Origin: Thiotrichales bacterium 19S3-11
GTDB lineage: Bacteria; Pseudomonadota; Gammaproteobacteria; Francisellales; Francisellaceae
Direction: 5' to 3'
Length of the DNA stretch: 64,000 nucleotides
Assembly: GCA_021713295.1 (NCBI GenBank)
Contig: JAKJJU010000010.1
Location: 1 to 64,000, forward strand
Each line of letters begins with the position of its first letter. Position 1 is the stretch's first letter. The translations under genes were made by a program, and so were the position numbers. Positions 48,228-58,157 of the stretch are shown piece by piece. Under the pieces are notes generated by a model that ran no database searches, was not told the origin of the DNA, and saw only the letters and a list, made by a program, of their open reading frames with translations.

Positions 48228-49130
48228 ATGCATACTCAACAAAGCTATTACTTACTTGCTGACGGTGGTGGTACAAAAACGACGGTTCGTTTAGTTGACT
48301 GTAATTATCAATCCATTGGTGAAGCCAGATCAACGCAAGGTAATATTAAAACCTCACCTGAGAAAGCTTGGTGTTCAATTAACTCAGCAATAAAACAAAT
48401 TTTACCACCGAACATCAAACTAGATCAGGTTACAGCAGTTATGGGAATGGCAGGGTTTGAGTCAGCCTTATCATTGGAAGCATTCAAACGTCTTAAGCCA
48501 GATTATATTAAAAATTTATATGTATTATCGGATGCACACATTGCTTGTTTAGGCGCTCATGCTGGAGCTGATGGTGCTTTGGTTATTGTGGGTACAGGTA
48601 TTAAAGGTTTTCAGATAGAAAATGGACATACTGATGATATTGCTGGCTGGGGATTTCCATATTCTGATGAAGGTGGTGGCGCGTGGATTGGCTTAGAAGC
48701 AGTAAGGCATACCTTTCAAGTTGTGGATACTAGAGAGCCGTCAAGTTATCTAAGTCAATTAATTTTATCAAATTATCATGATGATCCATATGAGTTACTT
48801 GATTCAGTAATTGGTGCAACACCTTGTGAATTTGGGCAGTTTTGTGCCTATGTTATTGAAGGGGCACTGGCTAAAGATACGGCAAGTTGTGCTATTTTGC
48901 AAAAAGCCGCAACTGAAGTTGTTGCAGTTATAAAAGCACTGGAGAATAAACAACAAAATAAGCTACACTTACCATTATCCCTAGCCGGTGGTGTCAGTGA
49001 TTATATCATGATGTTTTTACCAGAGCGTATTCGTAATCGGCTGGTTAAACGTCAAGGCAATGCACTGGATGGAGCCTTATATCATTTAAAAAAGATAAAT
49101 AATGCAGTGATAGATTATAAAGAGGGTTAG
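48228..49130 (+). CDS. nagK: N-acetylglucosamine kinase, BadF/BcrA-type
   Basis: The 300-residue ASKHA-fold kinase has the phosphate-1 loop LLADGGGTKTTVRLVDC, the phosphate-2 region LVIVGTGIKGF, the middle AGWGFPYSDEGGGAWIG, and a C-terminal LSLAGGVSDY. It is of the BcrAD/BadFG type, which phosphorylates GlcNAc to GlcNAc-6-P in the cytoplasm in Shewanella-like pathways. It begins the nagK-nagB-II-nagA-porter operon, with 2 nt to the next gene. No PTS GlcNAc importer is nearby, so a kinase is needed. Confidence 0.88.
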   Translation: MHTQQSYYLLADGGGTKTTVRLVDCNYQSIGEARSTQGNIKTSPEKAWCSINSAIKQILPPNIKLDQVTAVMGMAGFESALSLEAFKRLKPDYIKNLYVLSDAHIACLGAHAGADGALVIVGTGIKGFQIENGHTDDIAGWGFPYSDEGGGAWIGLEAVRHTFQVVDTREPSSYLSQLILSNYHDDPYELLDSVIGATPCEFGQFCAYVIEGALAKDTASCAILQKAATEVVAVIKALENKQQNKLHLPLSLAGGVSDYIMMFLPERIRNRLVKRQGNALDGALYHLKKINNAVIDYKEG

Positions 49131-49132
49131 CT

Positions 49133-50167
49133 ATGATTAGTATGATGGAAAAAGAAGCGTTGAGCACGCCTGAGAAAATTCATAACCAATTAACAAAAAA
49201 TGTTAAACTGTGGCAGGATGTTGTTGATAAAATGAAAGCAGATTCTCCTTCCTTTGCGGTAACAATTGCAAGGGGAACATCAGATCATGCCGCTACTTTC
49301 GCTAAATATTTGTTTGAAATTAACTTAGGTCTTGTGACCGCTTCTGCTGCACCATCAACGGTAACTATTTATAATCAAGCGTTAAAGATGCAAAAAGCTC
49401 TGGTCGTTGCAATCTCTCAATCAGGTCAGTCACCTGATATATGCCAATTTTTCCAATCAGCGACGAATGCTGGTGCGCAAACGGTTGCTTTGGTTAACCG
49501 AAGAAATTCACCGCTGGCATCGATTGCAACGAATCCAATCCCTATTTGGGCAGATAAGGAACATGCAATTGCTGCAACAAAGAGCTTTATTGCAACTCTC
49601 GTTGCATTGATACAATTTATTGCTATCTATCAGAATGATAAGCCATTGCTTAAAGCATTAAATACATTACCAGAGTATCTAGAGGCCTGTACGAAAATGA
49701 ATTGGTCGACTGCAATTGATGCACTTTCTTTGAGCTCGAATGCCTATATCACAGCACGTGGTTATGGGTTACCAATTGCTCAGGAAGCGGCATTAAAATT
49801 AAAAGAGACATCGAATTTGCATGCTGAAGCTTTTAGTGCTGCGGAGTTGCTACATGGGCCATTTGCATTGGTAAAACGGCATTTTCCTGTATTAATCTTC
49901 GCACAAAACGATGCTTCGTTAAAAGGAACACTGGATATTACTAAGAGAATGACAGAGCTAGGTGCAAAAACATTATTTGCAATGCCTGGAAAAGTGGATA
50001 ATCTTATTTCGAGTGCGCGTTTGCCTATGCCTAAGAGTCTACATGCTGTGCTTGATCCGCTTTTGGTTATTCAATCATTTTATATTATGGCTGCAAGGCT
50101 TGCAAAGACCCGAGGGCTTAATCCAGATAGGCCTGAAAATTTAATGAAAGTGACCGAGACATACTAA
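49133..50167 (+). CDS. Glucosamine-6-phosphate deaminase, SIS type (NagB-II)
   Basis: The 344-residue protein has two SIS sugar-isomerase domains, with SQSGQSPDICQFFQS in the first and ETSNLHAEAFSAAELLHGP in the second. The N-terminal MMEKEALSTPEKI and ITIARGTSDHAATFAKYLFE are typical of NagB-II/AgaS proteins that convert GlcN-6-P to fructose-6-P and ammonia, replacing hexameric NagB. It shares 1 nt with nagA (TAATG), so translation is coupled. Confidence 0.9.
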   Translation: MISMMEKEALSTPEKIHNQLTKNVKLWQDVVDKMKADSPSFAVTIARGTSDHAATFAKYLFEINLGLVTASAAPSTVTIYNQALKMQKALVVAISQSGQSPDICQFFQSATNAGAQTVALVNRRNSPLASIATNPIPIWADKEHAIAATKSFIATLVALIQFIAIYQNDKPLLKALNTLPEYLEACTKMNWSTAIDALSLSSNAYITARGYGLPIAQEAALKLKETSNLHAEAFSAAELLHGPFALVKRHFPVLIFAQNDASLKGTLDITKRMTELGAKTLFAMPGKVDNLISSARLPMPKSLHAVLDPLLVIQSFYIMAARLAKTRGLNPDRPENLMKVTETY

Positions 50168-51324
50168 TGTTACCTAAGCATTATATTATTACTGGTGGGA
50201 GAATTTATGTTGATGGAAACTTCTTAGATAATATGGCGGTTGAAGTTAAAGGTAATCTAATTCAATCAGTAAAATTATTAGAGACTTATTCTAAGACGCT
50301 TCCCAGAATAAACATGGATAAAGCAGATACGTTGATTCCTGGATTTATTGATTTACATATTCATGGCAGTTGTGGCTATGATGTTATGGATGCATCCAAA
50401 GAGAGTTTAGTGGCTATTTCACAATCAATGTTAAAGCAAGGTGTTTGCGGATTTTTAGCGACTACAATGACGGCATCAGAGGCCATGATAGCTAATGCAG
50501 TATCTACTATTGGGTATGCTTACCAAGAAGGTATAGTGCCTAATTTATTAGGTATTCATTTAGAAGGGCCATTTATTAATCCAACGTATATGGGAGCTCA
50601 ACCAGAAAAATACATACAGAAAGCAGATTATGCCGCATTTGATAAATGGCAGCGGCTATCTGGCGGACTTATTCGACAAGTAACAATAGCGCCAGAGATT
50701 GAAGGGGCAATTGAAGTCATAGATAAACTCAGTAGAGAGAATATCATTTTATCAGCGGGGCACTCAGCTGCGAAATGCTGTCTTGCACAAAGAGCATTCT
50801 CTAGAGGCATAACACATGCAACGCATCTTTATAATGCTATGAGTGGTCTTGATAAGCGTCAACCAGGGCTTGCTATGGCTGTTTTATTAGATGACAAAGT
50901 TAGTGCTGAACTCATTGTGGATGGTGTGCATTTATCACCAGAAATCATTAAGTTGACGGTTAAATTACTTGGGAAGGAGAGAGTAATTTTAATTACTGAT
51001 GCAATGAGTGCGCAGGGGGCTGGAGAAGGTAGGTTTCAGTTAGGTGGTCAAACGGTTACGGTTAAAGGTAATCAAGCAAGGCTTGATAATGGCGTTTTAG
51101 CCGGTAGTATATTAACAATGAATCAAGCGTTAAAAAATTGTTATCATTTGGCAGAGATAACATTAGAGGATGCAGTTTTAATGTCAACGTTTAATCCAGC
51201 TAAGAAACTTGGCATAGAAGAATGTTATGGCCAAATAAAAGCAGGTTGCTATGCTTGTTTTTCGGTTTTAGATGAGCATTTAACAATTAAAGATACATGG
51301 TTTATGGGACAATTAGGAGCTTAG
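50167..51324 (+). CDS. nagA: N-acetylglucosamine-6-phosphate deacetylase
   Basis: This amidohydrolase removes acetate from GlcNAc-6-P. The 385-residue protein has PGFIDLHIHGSCGYDVMD (HxH metal region), GIHLEGPFINP (metal Glu), SAGHSAAKC, THLYNAMSG, and the catalytic Asp in LITDAMSAQGAGEG. The usual length and overlap with the preceding deaminase support the same operon. The MFS porter follows by 3 nt. Confidence 0.96.
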   Translation: MLPKHYIITGGRIYVDGNFLDNMAVEVKGNLIQSVKLLETYSKTLPRINMDKADTLIPGFIDLHIHGSCGYDVMDASKESLVAISQSMLKQGVCGFLATTMTASEAMIANAVSTIGYAYQEGIVPNLLGIHLEGPFINPTYMGAQPEKYIQKADYAAFDKWQRLSGGLIRQVTIAPEIEGAIEVIDKLSRENIILSAGHSAAKCCLAQRAFSRGITHATHLYNAMSGLDKRQPGLAMAVLLDDKVSAELIVDGVHLSPEIIKLTVKLLGKERVILITDAMSAQGAGEGRFQLGGQTVTVKGNQARLDNGVLAGSILTMNQALKNCYHLAEITLEDAVLMSTFNPAKKLGIEECYGQIKAGCYACFSVLDEHLTIKDTWFMGQLGA

Positions 51325-51327
51325 ATA

Positions 51328-52704
51328 ATGCTTATAGATGAGCAAAGTCCCAACATGGGCGCAAAAATTATATTATTTTCCATAGCGATAGCTGGGATGT
51401 TATATGGTTATGATATTGGTGTTATTAATGGCGTTTTCTTATTTGTTAGATTAGATATTCCGATGACAGATCAGCAGTTATCGATTATTGCTGCAGCAGT
51501 TTTAGGTGGTGGTGCGTTGGCGACACTCGTTGCTGGTTTTCTAGCAGATTGGTTGGGTAGACGTGTGATGATTCGTATTTCGGGTGTGGTTTTTATACTA
51601 GGTATACTGTTAGTGACATTGGCCACAAGCTATGAAACGTTACTATTGGGTCGGTTAATACAGGGCGTTTCCGTTGGCATTATTACAATTGTGACGCCGT
51701 TGTATTTAGCGGAATCAATGCCAACAAACTTGCGTGGGCGAGGTATTGTTTCTTTTCAGCTATTGCTAACCTTTGGTATTGCTATAGCAACAGCATCAGG
51801 TCTTATTTTTATAGGTGATGGGAATTGGCGTGGCATGTTTCTAACGGCAATTATCCCAGCATCAATTTTATTGATAGTCTCTTTCTATATCAAAGAATCA
51901 CCACGTTGGCTAGCATTAAAGGGACGTTTTTCTGAGGCTTATGAAGTGCTATGTTTTAGTAACAATCCGAGTGAAGCAAAAAAGCAATTAGAAGAAATGA
52001 AGCAAACCTTAATGCAGAAACAAAAGTATGCAGCAGTCAAATTGATAGTACAAAAAAAATATATCTTTGCTTTTTTATTGGTTTGTTGTATTGGGGTATT
52101 AAATCAGCTAACTGGCATTAATGTGTTTTTGCAGTTTAGTGCAATAATACTCAAGCAGTCAGGTTTAGAAAGCAATCAAGCTTCTTTAGTCGGTGGTACA
52201 AGTATCGCCATTGTAAACTTTTTAGTTACGATCATTACTTTTATGATTGTTGATCGTTTTGAACGCAAAACGTTAGTTGCTCTGGGAACAGCAGGCATTG
52301 TGATCTCTTTAGCTTTTTGTGCTTTGATTAATCAATTATTACCAAACACTGAAGTTAAAGGTTATTTAGTGTTAGCTGGACTGATCGGTTATATTATTAG
52401 TTTTGCTTTTGGACCTGGGGCTTTGGTTTGGACATTATTATCTGAATTGTTACCTTCAAGAATACGTAGCCGGGGGATGGCCATTGCATTATTTTTAAAT
52501 AGTGCGGCATCAGCAGTATTAGCATCTGAATTTTTGCCAATGGTTAATCATTTAGGCTATAGCGGTGCATTTTGGCTGTTTTCTTGCTTTACCTCAATTT
52601 ATTTTATCTTAGTTGTTTTGTTTGTACCAAAAACCAAAGGAAAAACACTGGAAGAAATTGAAAAGGCGTATAATAATAAGAGGCAGAATGTAATTAAAAC
52701 ATGA
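51328..52704 (+). CDS. MFS sugar porter, probable GlcNAc (or hexose) importer
   Basis: The 458-residue protein belongs to the sugar porter branch of the MFS. It has twelve helices, AGMLYGYDIGVINGVF in helix 1, ADWLGRRVMIR in loop 2-3, GRLIQGVSVGIITIVTPLYL, KESPRWLALKGR after helix 6 (PESPRWL family motif), and LNQLTGINVF in helix 7. It lies directly after nagA, so GlcNAc or GlcN is the likely substrate, replacing NagP. The last 4 nt overlap tsaB (ATGA). Confidence 0.9.
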   Translation: MLIDEQSPNMGAKIILFSIAIAGMLYGYDIGVINGVFLFVRLDIPMTDQQLSIIAAAVLGGGALATLVAGFLADWLGRRVMIRISGVVFILGILLVTLATSYETLLLGRLIQGVSVGIITIVTPLYLAESMPTNLRGRGIVSFQLLLTFGIAIATASGLIFIGDGNWRGMFLTAIIPASILLIVSFYIKESPRWLALKGRFSEAYEVLCFSNNPSEAKKQLEEMKQTLMQKQKYAAVKLIVQKKYIFAFLLVCCIGVLNQLTGINVFLQFSAIILKQSGLESNQASLVGGTSIAIVNFLVTIITFMIVDRFERKTLVALGTAGIVISLAFCALINQLLPNTEVKGYLVLAGLIGYIISFAFGPGALVWTLLSELLPSRIRSRGMAIALFLNSAASAVLASEFLPMVNHLGYSGAFWLFSCFTSIYFILVVLFVPKTKGKTLEEIEKAYNNKRQNVIKT

Positions 52705-53366
52705 ATACAATGAAATTATTAGCATTAGATACTTCTACAGATAGTTGTAGTGTTGCACTCTTAATCGGTGACTCTGTTTATGGTAAGACCATTCTACAAG
52801 CACGTAAACATAATGAACTGATTATTCCAACGATTGATGAACTATTAAAAGAACATCAAATTGGTTTGGAGAGTATTGATTACTTTGCCTGTGGTGTTGG
52901 TCCTGGAAGCTTTGTCGGCGTTAGGTTAGGGGTATCTGTGATACAGGGGCTTGCATTCGCAGTTGATAAGCCAGTTATTGCATTTTCATCAATGAGTGCT
53001 GTCGCTGCAATGGTTATGGAAAAGGAAAAGCTTAACTGTATCCAAGTTGGGCTAGATGCAAGAATGGATGATGTTTATTATGGACATTACCTTAAAAAGG
53101 ATGATGGGGTTATAGAGACAATTATAGAGAGAAGTGTTGCCTCTAATGTGTTACAGCTTGATCAGAAAACACCAGATCTAGTTGGTGATGGTTTTAAGCA
53201 AATTGCGCTTCAAGTGCATAAACTTCATGAAGCTGGTGCGCTATCATTGCGCTTTATTATGCCTACGCTATTAGCACAGGTTAAATCCAATCAAGTGCTT
53301 GTTGAAGTTGAAAAATTACAACCGGTTTATTTACAAGGTAATAAAAACTGGAAACAGCGTAGCTAA
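52701..53366 (+). CDS. tsaB: tRNA threonylcarbamoyladenosine biosynthesis protein TsaB
   Basis: TsaB partners with TsaD and TsaE in forming t6A37 of tRNAs. The 221-residue ASKHA-like protein has LLALDTSTDSCSVALLI at the N-terminus and ACGVGPGSFVGVRLGVSVIQGLAFA, the most conserved TsaB block. It lacks the metal site of TsaD, as is normal. The start overlaps the sugar porter stop by 4 nt; a second ATG three codons on is also possible. Confidence 0.95.
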   Translation: MNTMKLLALDTSTDSCSVALLIGDSVYGKTILQARKHNELIIPTIDELLKEHQIGLESIDYFACGVGPGSFVGVRLGVSVIQGLAFAVDKPVIAFSSMSAVAAMVMEKEKLNCIQVGLDARMDDVYYGHYLKKDDGVIETIIERSVASNVLQLDQKTPDLVGDGFKQIALQVHKLHEAGALSLRFIMPTLLAQVKSNQVLVEVEKLQPVYLQGNKNWKQRS

Positions 53367-53394
53367 AGCCAATTAATGGTAGGGAATTATTAAA

Positions 53395-54123
53395 ATGGAT
53401 CAAGCAATTGTTGGAGAGTTTATCGGTACGATGTTTTTGATTCTCTTTGGTGGAGGTGTCGTTGCTGGTGTCCTTTTGAAGCACTCTAAGGCTGAAAATT
53501 CTGGCTGGATAGTAATTACAGCAGGCTGGGGGTTTGCTGTAATGATCGGCATTTATATGGCGCAAGCAGGTGGTTCAGCTCAAGCAGATATTAATCCAAT
53601 TGTTTCAATTGCAAAATATTTTTTTGGTATTTATACAAGTATAGTCCATGTTAGCGAGCTAATTATTGCTCAAATTGTAGGTGCAATTGTTGGTGGAATA
53701 TTAGTGTGGTTAAGCTATTTGCCTCATTGGAAAGCAACAGATAATCAACGCTTTAAATTATTAGTGTTTTCAACTTCCCCTGAGATTAAATCACCACTGT
53801 CTAACCTTTTATGCGAAGTTATTGCAAGCTTTTCTTTAATTGTTTTTGTTGGTGCATTACTAAAATACTATAATCACCAATGGGTAACTGTAGATATTCC
53901 CTATGTTTTTGGCTTTGCCGTTTGGGCAATTGGTTTATCTTTGGGAGGGCCAACAGGCTATGCAATTAATCCAGCGCGTGATTTAGGGCCAAGAATAGCG
54001 CATGCAATTCTGCCTATTGCTAATAAGGGGACATCTGAATGGTGGTATGCTTGGGTACCTATTTTGGGGCCTATTATTGGCTGTTTGTTGGGCGTTATTT
54101 TTGTAAAACTTTTATTTATCTAG
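53395..54123 (+). CDS. Aquaglyceroporin (MIP family) with altered first NPA box
   Basis: The 242-residue channel has six hydrophobic segments. The second pore motif is intact, GYAINPARDLGPR, and its Asp after the Arg is typical of glycerol-conducting GlpF-like channels. The first motif reads DINPIVSIA instead of HxNPAVT, so Ala is replaced by Ile and His by Asp. This may change the pore. With glpK in the window, glycerol uptake is plausible. It lies between tsaB and the cobalamin adenosyltransferase, 28 nt after tsaB. Confidence 0.88.
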   Translation: MDQAIVGEFIGTMFLILFGGGVVAGVLLKHSKAENSGWIVITAGWGFAVMIGIYMAQAGGSAQADINPIVSIAKYFFGIYTSIVHVSELIIAQIVGAIVGGILVWLSYLPHWKATDNQRFKLLVFSTSPEIKSPLSNLLCEVIASFSLIVFVGALLKYYNHQWVTVDIPYVFGFAVWAIGLSLGGPTGYAINPARDLGPRIAHAILPIANKGTSEWWYAWVPILGPIIGCLLGVIFVKLLFI

Positions 54124-54135
54124 GTTATTGAAGTT

Positions 54136-54699
54136 ATGGGACAGCGTTTATCTAAGATATATACAAAAACAGGCGATAAAAAACAGACAAAAACAGCAAC
54201 GAATCAAGTATTGATTAAAGATCATCCAAAAATTATTTTAAATGGTGAGTTAGATGAACTTAATTCATGTTTGGGCTTAGTTAGAAGCTTTCTTCAAAAC
54301 GATATAGCATTATTTGATGAGATATTGCAAACACTTCAGCATCAACTATTTGATTTTGGGGGAGAAATTACTTTGCCAACTTACCCGAAGATTACATCAA
54401 AGGCGATCGCATATTTAGAAGACAATATAGATAAAATTAATGCTAAGTTACCACCTCTAAAAGAGTTTATTTTACCAGGTGGAAACCAATGCGCGTCATT
54501 TTGCCATTTAGCACGTGCTGTAGCAAGGCGCTGCGAGCGGCATCTAATTAGCTTATCGAGAACAGAAAAACTTAGTGAGTATTTATTAATTTATATCAAT
54601 AGATTATCTGATTTACTATTTGTTTTAGCTAGATATTTAAATGTTTCTGCAAATTCACAAGAAATTTATTGGAATAGTCAAAAATTATTAAAAGGATAA
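54136..54699 (+). CDS. ATP:cob(I)alamin adenosyltransferase, PduO type
   Basis: The 187-residue protein makes adenosylcobalamin. Family motifs are YTKTGDKKQTK at the N-terminus, GELDELNSCLG, FILPGGNQCASFCHLARAVARRCER and the C-terminal YINRLSDLLFVLARY. The KTGD motif binds ATP. It is 12 nt after the aquaglyceroporin gene. No cobalamin-dependent enzyme is encoded in this window, so its partner is elsewhere. Confidence 0.95.
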   Translation: MGQRLSKIYTKTGDKKQTKTATNQVLIKDHPKIILNGELDELNSCLGLVRSFLQNDIALFDEILQTLQHQLFDFGGEITLPTYPKITSKAIAYLEDNIDKINAKLPPLKEFILPGGNQCASFCHLARAVARRCERHLISLSRTEKLSEYLLIYINRLSDLLFVLARYLNVSANSQEIYWNSQKLLKG

Positions 54700-54789
54700 A
54701 TTAATTTTTATAATTTCAACTGCTGAAGTAATGAGCTTGCTCTGCTATAATTAACGTATTCAAATAGATATAAATAAAAAGAAATTTAA

Positions 54790-56166
54790 ATGAAAATTAT
54801 CATTTTAGGTGCAGGTCAGGTTGGGACATCATTAGCAAAAAACTTGCAATATGATCATGATATTAGTCTTGTCGATGTTGATATGGACAAGCTACAGCAT
54901 TTACAAAATAAATTCGATATTAAAACAATCTGTGGTTCTGGTGCTCATCCGCATGTCTTAGATGATGCCGGGGCAATGGATGCTGATATGCTAATTGCAG
55001 TTACAAATAATGATGAAGTTAATATTGTTGCTTGTCAGGTGGCTTATAGTTTGTATAAAACACCTATGAAAATTGCCAGATTAAGAAATAAAAACTTTGG
55101 GCGCTATCCACAGCTATTTGACAATGACCATATTCCAATTGATTTAATTATTAATCCTGCTGATTTAGTTACAAGGCGTATGATAAGGTTGGTTGAGCAT
55201 CCAGGCTCATTTCAGGTGCTAGATTTTGCTAATAGCCAAATTCATATGGTAGAGGCAGCACTTAATATTAGTTCAAGCTTAAATGGCATTAGTATTCGGG
55301 AATTTCGTCAAGATTTGCCATTAAATGTTGATGCAAGAATTGTAGCTATTTTTCGTAGTGGTTCTATGATTGAGTTTGATGCAGATACGATATTAAGAGC
55401 GTTTGATACGGTATTTTTTGTTTGTGAGGCATCTAAAACACAGAAAATTTTATCGTTATTTCAGCCGCAGCAAAATAAAATTAGGCGTATATTTGTTGCC
55501 GGTGGTGGTAATATAGGTATGTATTTTGCTAAGCAGTTAGAAGAACATTACAGCTGTAAGTTAATTGAACGTGATGCAAAACGTTGTTATAAAGCAGCGG
55601 AATATTTGAATGAAACGATTGTATTAGCTGGAGATGCGGCAGATGCAGAATTATTACAAAATGAAAATATTGAAGATACTGATCTCTTTTGTGCGGTAAC
55701 AAATGACGATGAAGCAAATATTATGTCTGCGATGTTAGCAAAACGTTTGGGGGCTAAAAGTACAATTGCACTGGTTAATCATATGAGTTATGCAGAACTA
55801 ATCGATGACGGACACTCAATTGACAGGGCTTTATCACCTCAACGTATTACTATCGGTGTTATTCTTACTCATTTGCGCAAAGGCGATATGATTAGTGTTT
55901 ACTCTATGCTTGGTGGTAGCTGCGAGGCCATAGAGATTGTAGCTCATGGCAATAAAGATACCTCAGGTGTTATTGGCAAAAATATTGATGAATTGGGGCT
56001 GCCTGCATCTGTTCGTTGTGGTGCAATTTATCGCGAAAGCGAAGTTATTGTTGCACACGATGATGTTGAAATAAAATCCGGTGATCATTTAATTATTTTT
56101 GTTGCAAATACGCGTGATATACCAACGATTGAGAAGCGCTTTCAGGTGGCGCCAGTTTATATATAG
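54790..56166 (+). CDS. trkA: Trk potassium uptake regulator TrkA
   Basis: This peripheral NAD-binding subunit gates the Trk K+ channel. The 458-residue protein has two RCK units, each a Rossmann domain (MKIIILGAGQVGTSLAKNL and IFVAGGGNIGMYFAKQLEE) followed by a TrkA-C domain. Both glycine motifs are intact. The pore subunit (trkH) is not in the window. It stands alone and converges on the GGDEF-EAL gene with a 4-nt gap. Confidence 0.97.
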   Translation: MKIIILGAGQVGTSLAKNLQYDHDISLVDVDMDKLQHLQNKFDIKTICGSGAHPHVLDDAGAMDADMLIAVTNNDEVNIVACQVAYSLYKTPMKIARLRNKNFGRYPQLFDNDHIPIDLIINPADLVTRRMIRLVEHPGSFQVLDFANSQIHMVEAALNISSSLNGISIREFRQDLPLNVDARIVAIFRSGSMIEFDADTILRAFDTVFFVCEASKTQKILSLFQPQQNKIRRIFVAGGGNIGMYFAKQLEEHYSCKLIERDAKRCYKAAEYLNETIVLAGDAADAELLQNENIEDTDLFCAVTNDDEANIMSAMLAKRLGAKSTIALVNHMSYAELIDDGHSIDRALSPQRITIGVILTHLRKGDMISVYSMLGGSCEAIEIVAHGNKDTSGVIGKNIDELGLPASVRCGAIYRESEVIVAHDDVEIKSGDHLIIFVANTRDIPTIEKRFQVAPVYI

Positions 56167-56170
56167 GAAT

Positions 56171-58099
56171 CTATTTGTTTTCTTTGGATAACATAGCAGT
56201 TACAGGAAGGCTTTTTTCGGCGAGTAATTGGAGTTTTGTTAATGGCCTTGCAAGTAAATAGCCTTGCATTAGCCTACATTCTAGAGATTTTAACATATTA
56301 AACTGTTCTTTTGTTTCAACCCCCTCAGCAATAATTTCCAAGTTTAGATTTTTGCTAAGTTGTATAATCCATTTAACGATAATATAAACGTTGAAGTCAT
56401 CGGTTATTTTGTTAATAAAAGTCATGTCTAATTTTAAAATATCTACAGGTAAACTGCTTAAACGGTTCAGTGAGGAAGGCCCCCTACCAAAGTCATCAAT
56501 AGCAATGATAAATCCAAGTTTTTTTAATTCGTTCAAGGCAATTAATGTTATTTCATGACATGAAGTTAATGAACTTTCGGTAATTTCAAGGATTAGCTGG
56601 TGAGGATTAATTCCATAGTATTCGATTAAATCAATCATCTTTTTACGATTGGATTGATCGTCAATTAATTTTGTTGAAATATTTACTGCAAAGCAATATT
56701 CTTTATGGGTTTGTATCAAACTTTTTATTTCTTTTAATGCCATTTTGAAAGTATAAAAACCAAATTGTATGATTAGACCTCGTTTTTCTGCAATGGTTAG
56801 GATATCTTCTGCATTGATTTGTTTGTCATAATTAATTTTTGATCTAAGTAATAATTCAACACCCTTAATGGATTGATTGGTTTCTGATATTTGATAGATT
56901 GGTTGATAATGAAAGGTGAAATTTTGATCAAAAGGTTGTAATATAGCATCATAAATTTTGTCATTTTTTAAATGTTCTTGATATAGCTCATTCGAGAATA
57001 GTACATATTGGTTTCTGCCGAGCATTTTAGCTTTGTAAAGTGAGATGTCAGCGTGACGTTCTAATTGTTCAATACTGTCACCTGAGTCAGGGTATGATGA
57101 GATACCTAAGCTTAGACTAATTCGAATTTGATACTGTTTGATAGAAATTTCAGATGCAATTGAATTTAGAATATTTCTGGCAATGATTTCAATTTCATTA
57201 GCTGCCTTTAAATCAGTGACCAAAATAGCAAACTCATCACCACCAATTCTAGCAATTGGATAATTTTTAAATTTAAGTTTAAAAATAGATGAAATATGTT
57301 TTAAAACAGCATCTCCCATATAGTGGCCATATTTATCATTGATTTGCTTAAAGTAATCAATATCACATAAAATCACGGATAAGCGTTGATGTGATTTTTT
57401 AGCATTTAGCAATTCTTTTTCAGCCAAAAATCTAAATGATTTTCTATTTAATAAGCCAGTTAAATAATCGGTTTGATTTTTTTTATTTAATACAGAGATT
57501 AACCGAGTTCGTTTGATTTCCAAACTATAATTACTAAGTAAGAGCTGATAATTTTTTCGATGCAGCATTACTAAAAATACATAATAGATTAAAGCTAAGG
57601 TAATTATTGATGTATTATATGCGGTACCGGCTAATAAATTTGTGATTAGTACTGAAATAATCATGGGTAAGGTAAATGCCAAATAACAAAATCTAGAAGG
57701 TGCCATTGAAACAATGCTCGCAGCTGAAATACCAGTTAATAACATAATAATTAACATATTATGTAAATGATTATTTTCATCGTAATAAAACCAATATAAC
57801 CATCCCCATAATAAACCCGTCATTAATATACTGCTGAAATGAATATGGTATAGTAATTGATTATTGGTTTTTTTTGCATACACACTTGCAAGAAATCGTC
57901 CTAATACAGATAGAAACATAAGCAATAACCAAATCATTATAGGCAAGCTCAATAACTTGATAGTAGGTATTAGATAGATGATAGCCATAGCCAAAACTAA
58001 ATTATAAAAACTCGTATAAACAGAATTTTTAAACAAAAGCTCATGCATTTTTTTTTGAATTTCGATATGTTTTATATTCATCATTTTTAAATTAAACAA
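56171..58099 (-). CDS. Membrane GGDEF-EAL protein (c-di-GMP turnover)
   Basis: The 642-residue protein begins with six or so membrane segments (residues about 25-190), then a GGDEF domain with an intact active site (ARIGGDEFAILV) and DYLTGLLNRKSF before it. An EAL domain follows with GVELLLRSK in place of EAL(V)R, EITESSL, IAIDDFGRGPSSL and a late AEGVETKEQF. The Asp-Asp and Glu ligands are kept, so both making and breaking c-di-GMP are possible. The N-terminal sensor is not recognised. It is 58 nt downstream of ispA in the same direction. Confidence 0.92.
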   Translation of the reverse strand: MFNLKMMNIKHIEIQKKMHELLFKNSVYTSFYNLVLAMAIIYLIPTIKLLSLPIMIWLLLMFLSVLGRFLASVYAKKTNNQLLYHIHFSSILMTGLLWGWLYWFYYDENNHLHNMLIIMLLTGISAASIVSMAPSRFCYLAFTLPMIISVLITNLLAGTAYNTSIITLALIYYVFLVMLHRKNYQLLLSNYSLEIKRTRLISVLNKKNQTDYLTGLLNRKSFRFLAEKELLNAKKSHQRLSVILCDIDYFKQINDKYGHYMGDAVLKHISSIFKLKFKNYPIARIGGDEFAILVTDLKAANEIEIIARNILNSIASEISIKQYQIRISLSLGISSYPDSGDSIEQLERHADISLYKAKMLGRNQYVLFSNELYQEHLKNDKIYDAILQPFDQNFTFHYQPIYQISETNQSIKGVELLLRSKINYDKQINAEDILTIAEKRGLIIQFGFYTFKMALKEIKSLIQTHKEYCFAVNISTKLIDDQSNRKKMIDLIEYYGINPHQLILEITESSLTSCHEITLIALNELKKLGFIIAIDDFGRGPSSLNRLSSLPVDILKLDMTFINKITDDFNVYIIVKWIIQLSKNLNLEIIAEGVETKEQFNMLKSLECRLMQGYLLARPLTKLQLLAEKSLPVTAMLSKENK

Positions 58100-58157
58100 A
58101 ATAGTCTCTTTATTTTAAGTTTAGAATAAAAACAATATATTGCGATAAAAAAAGATA

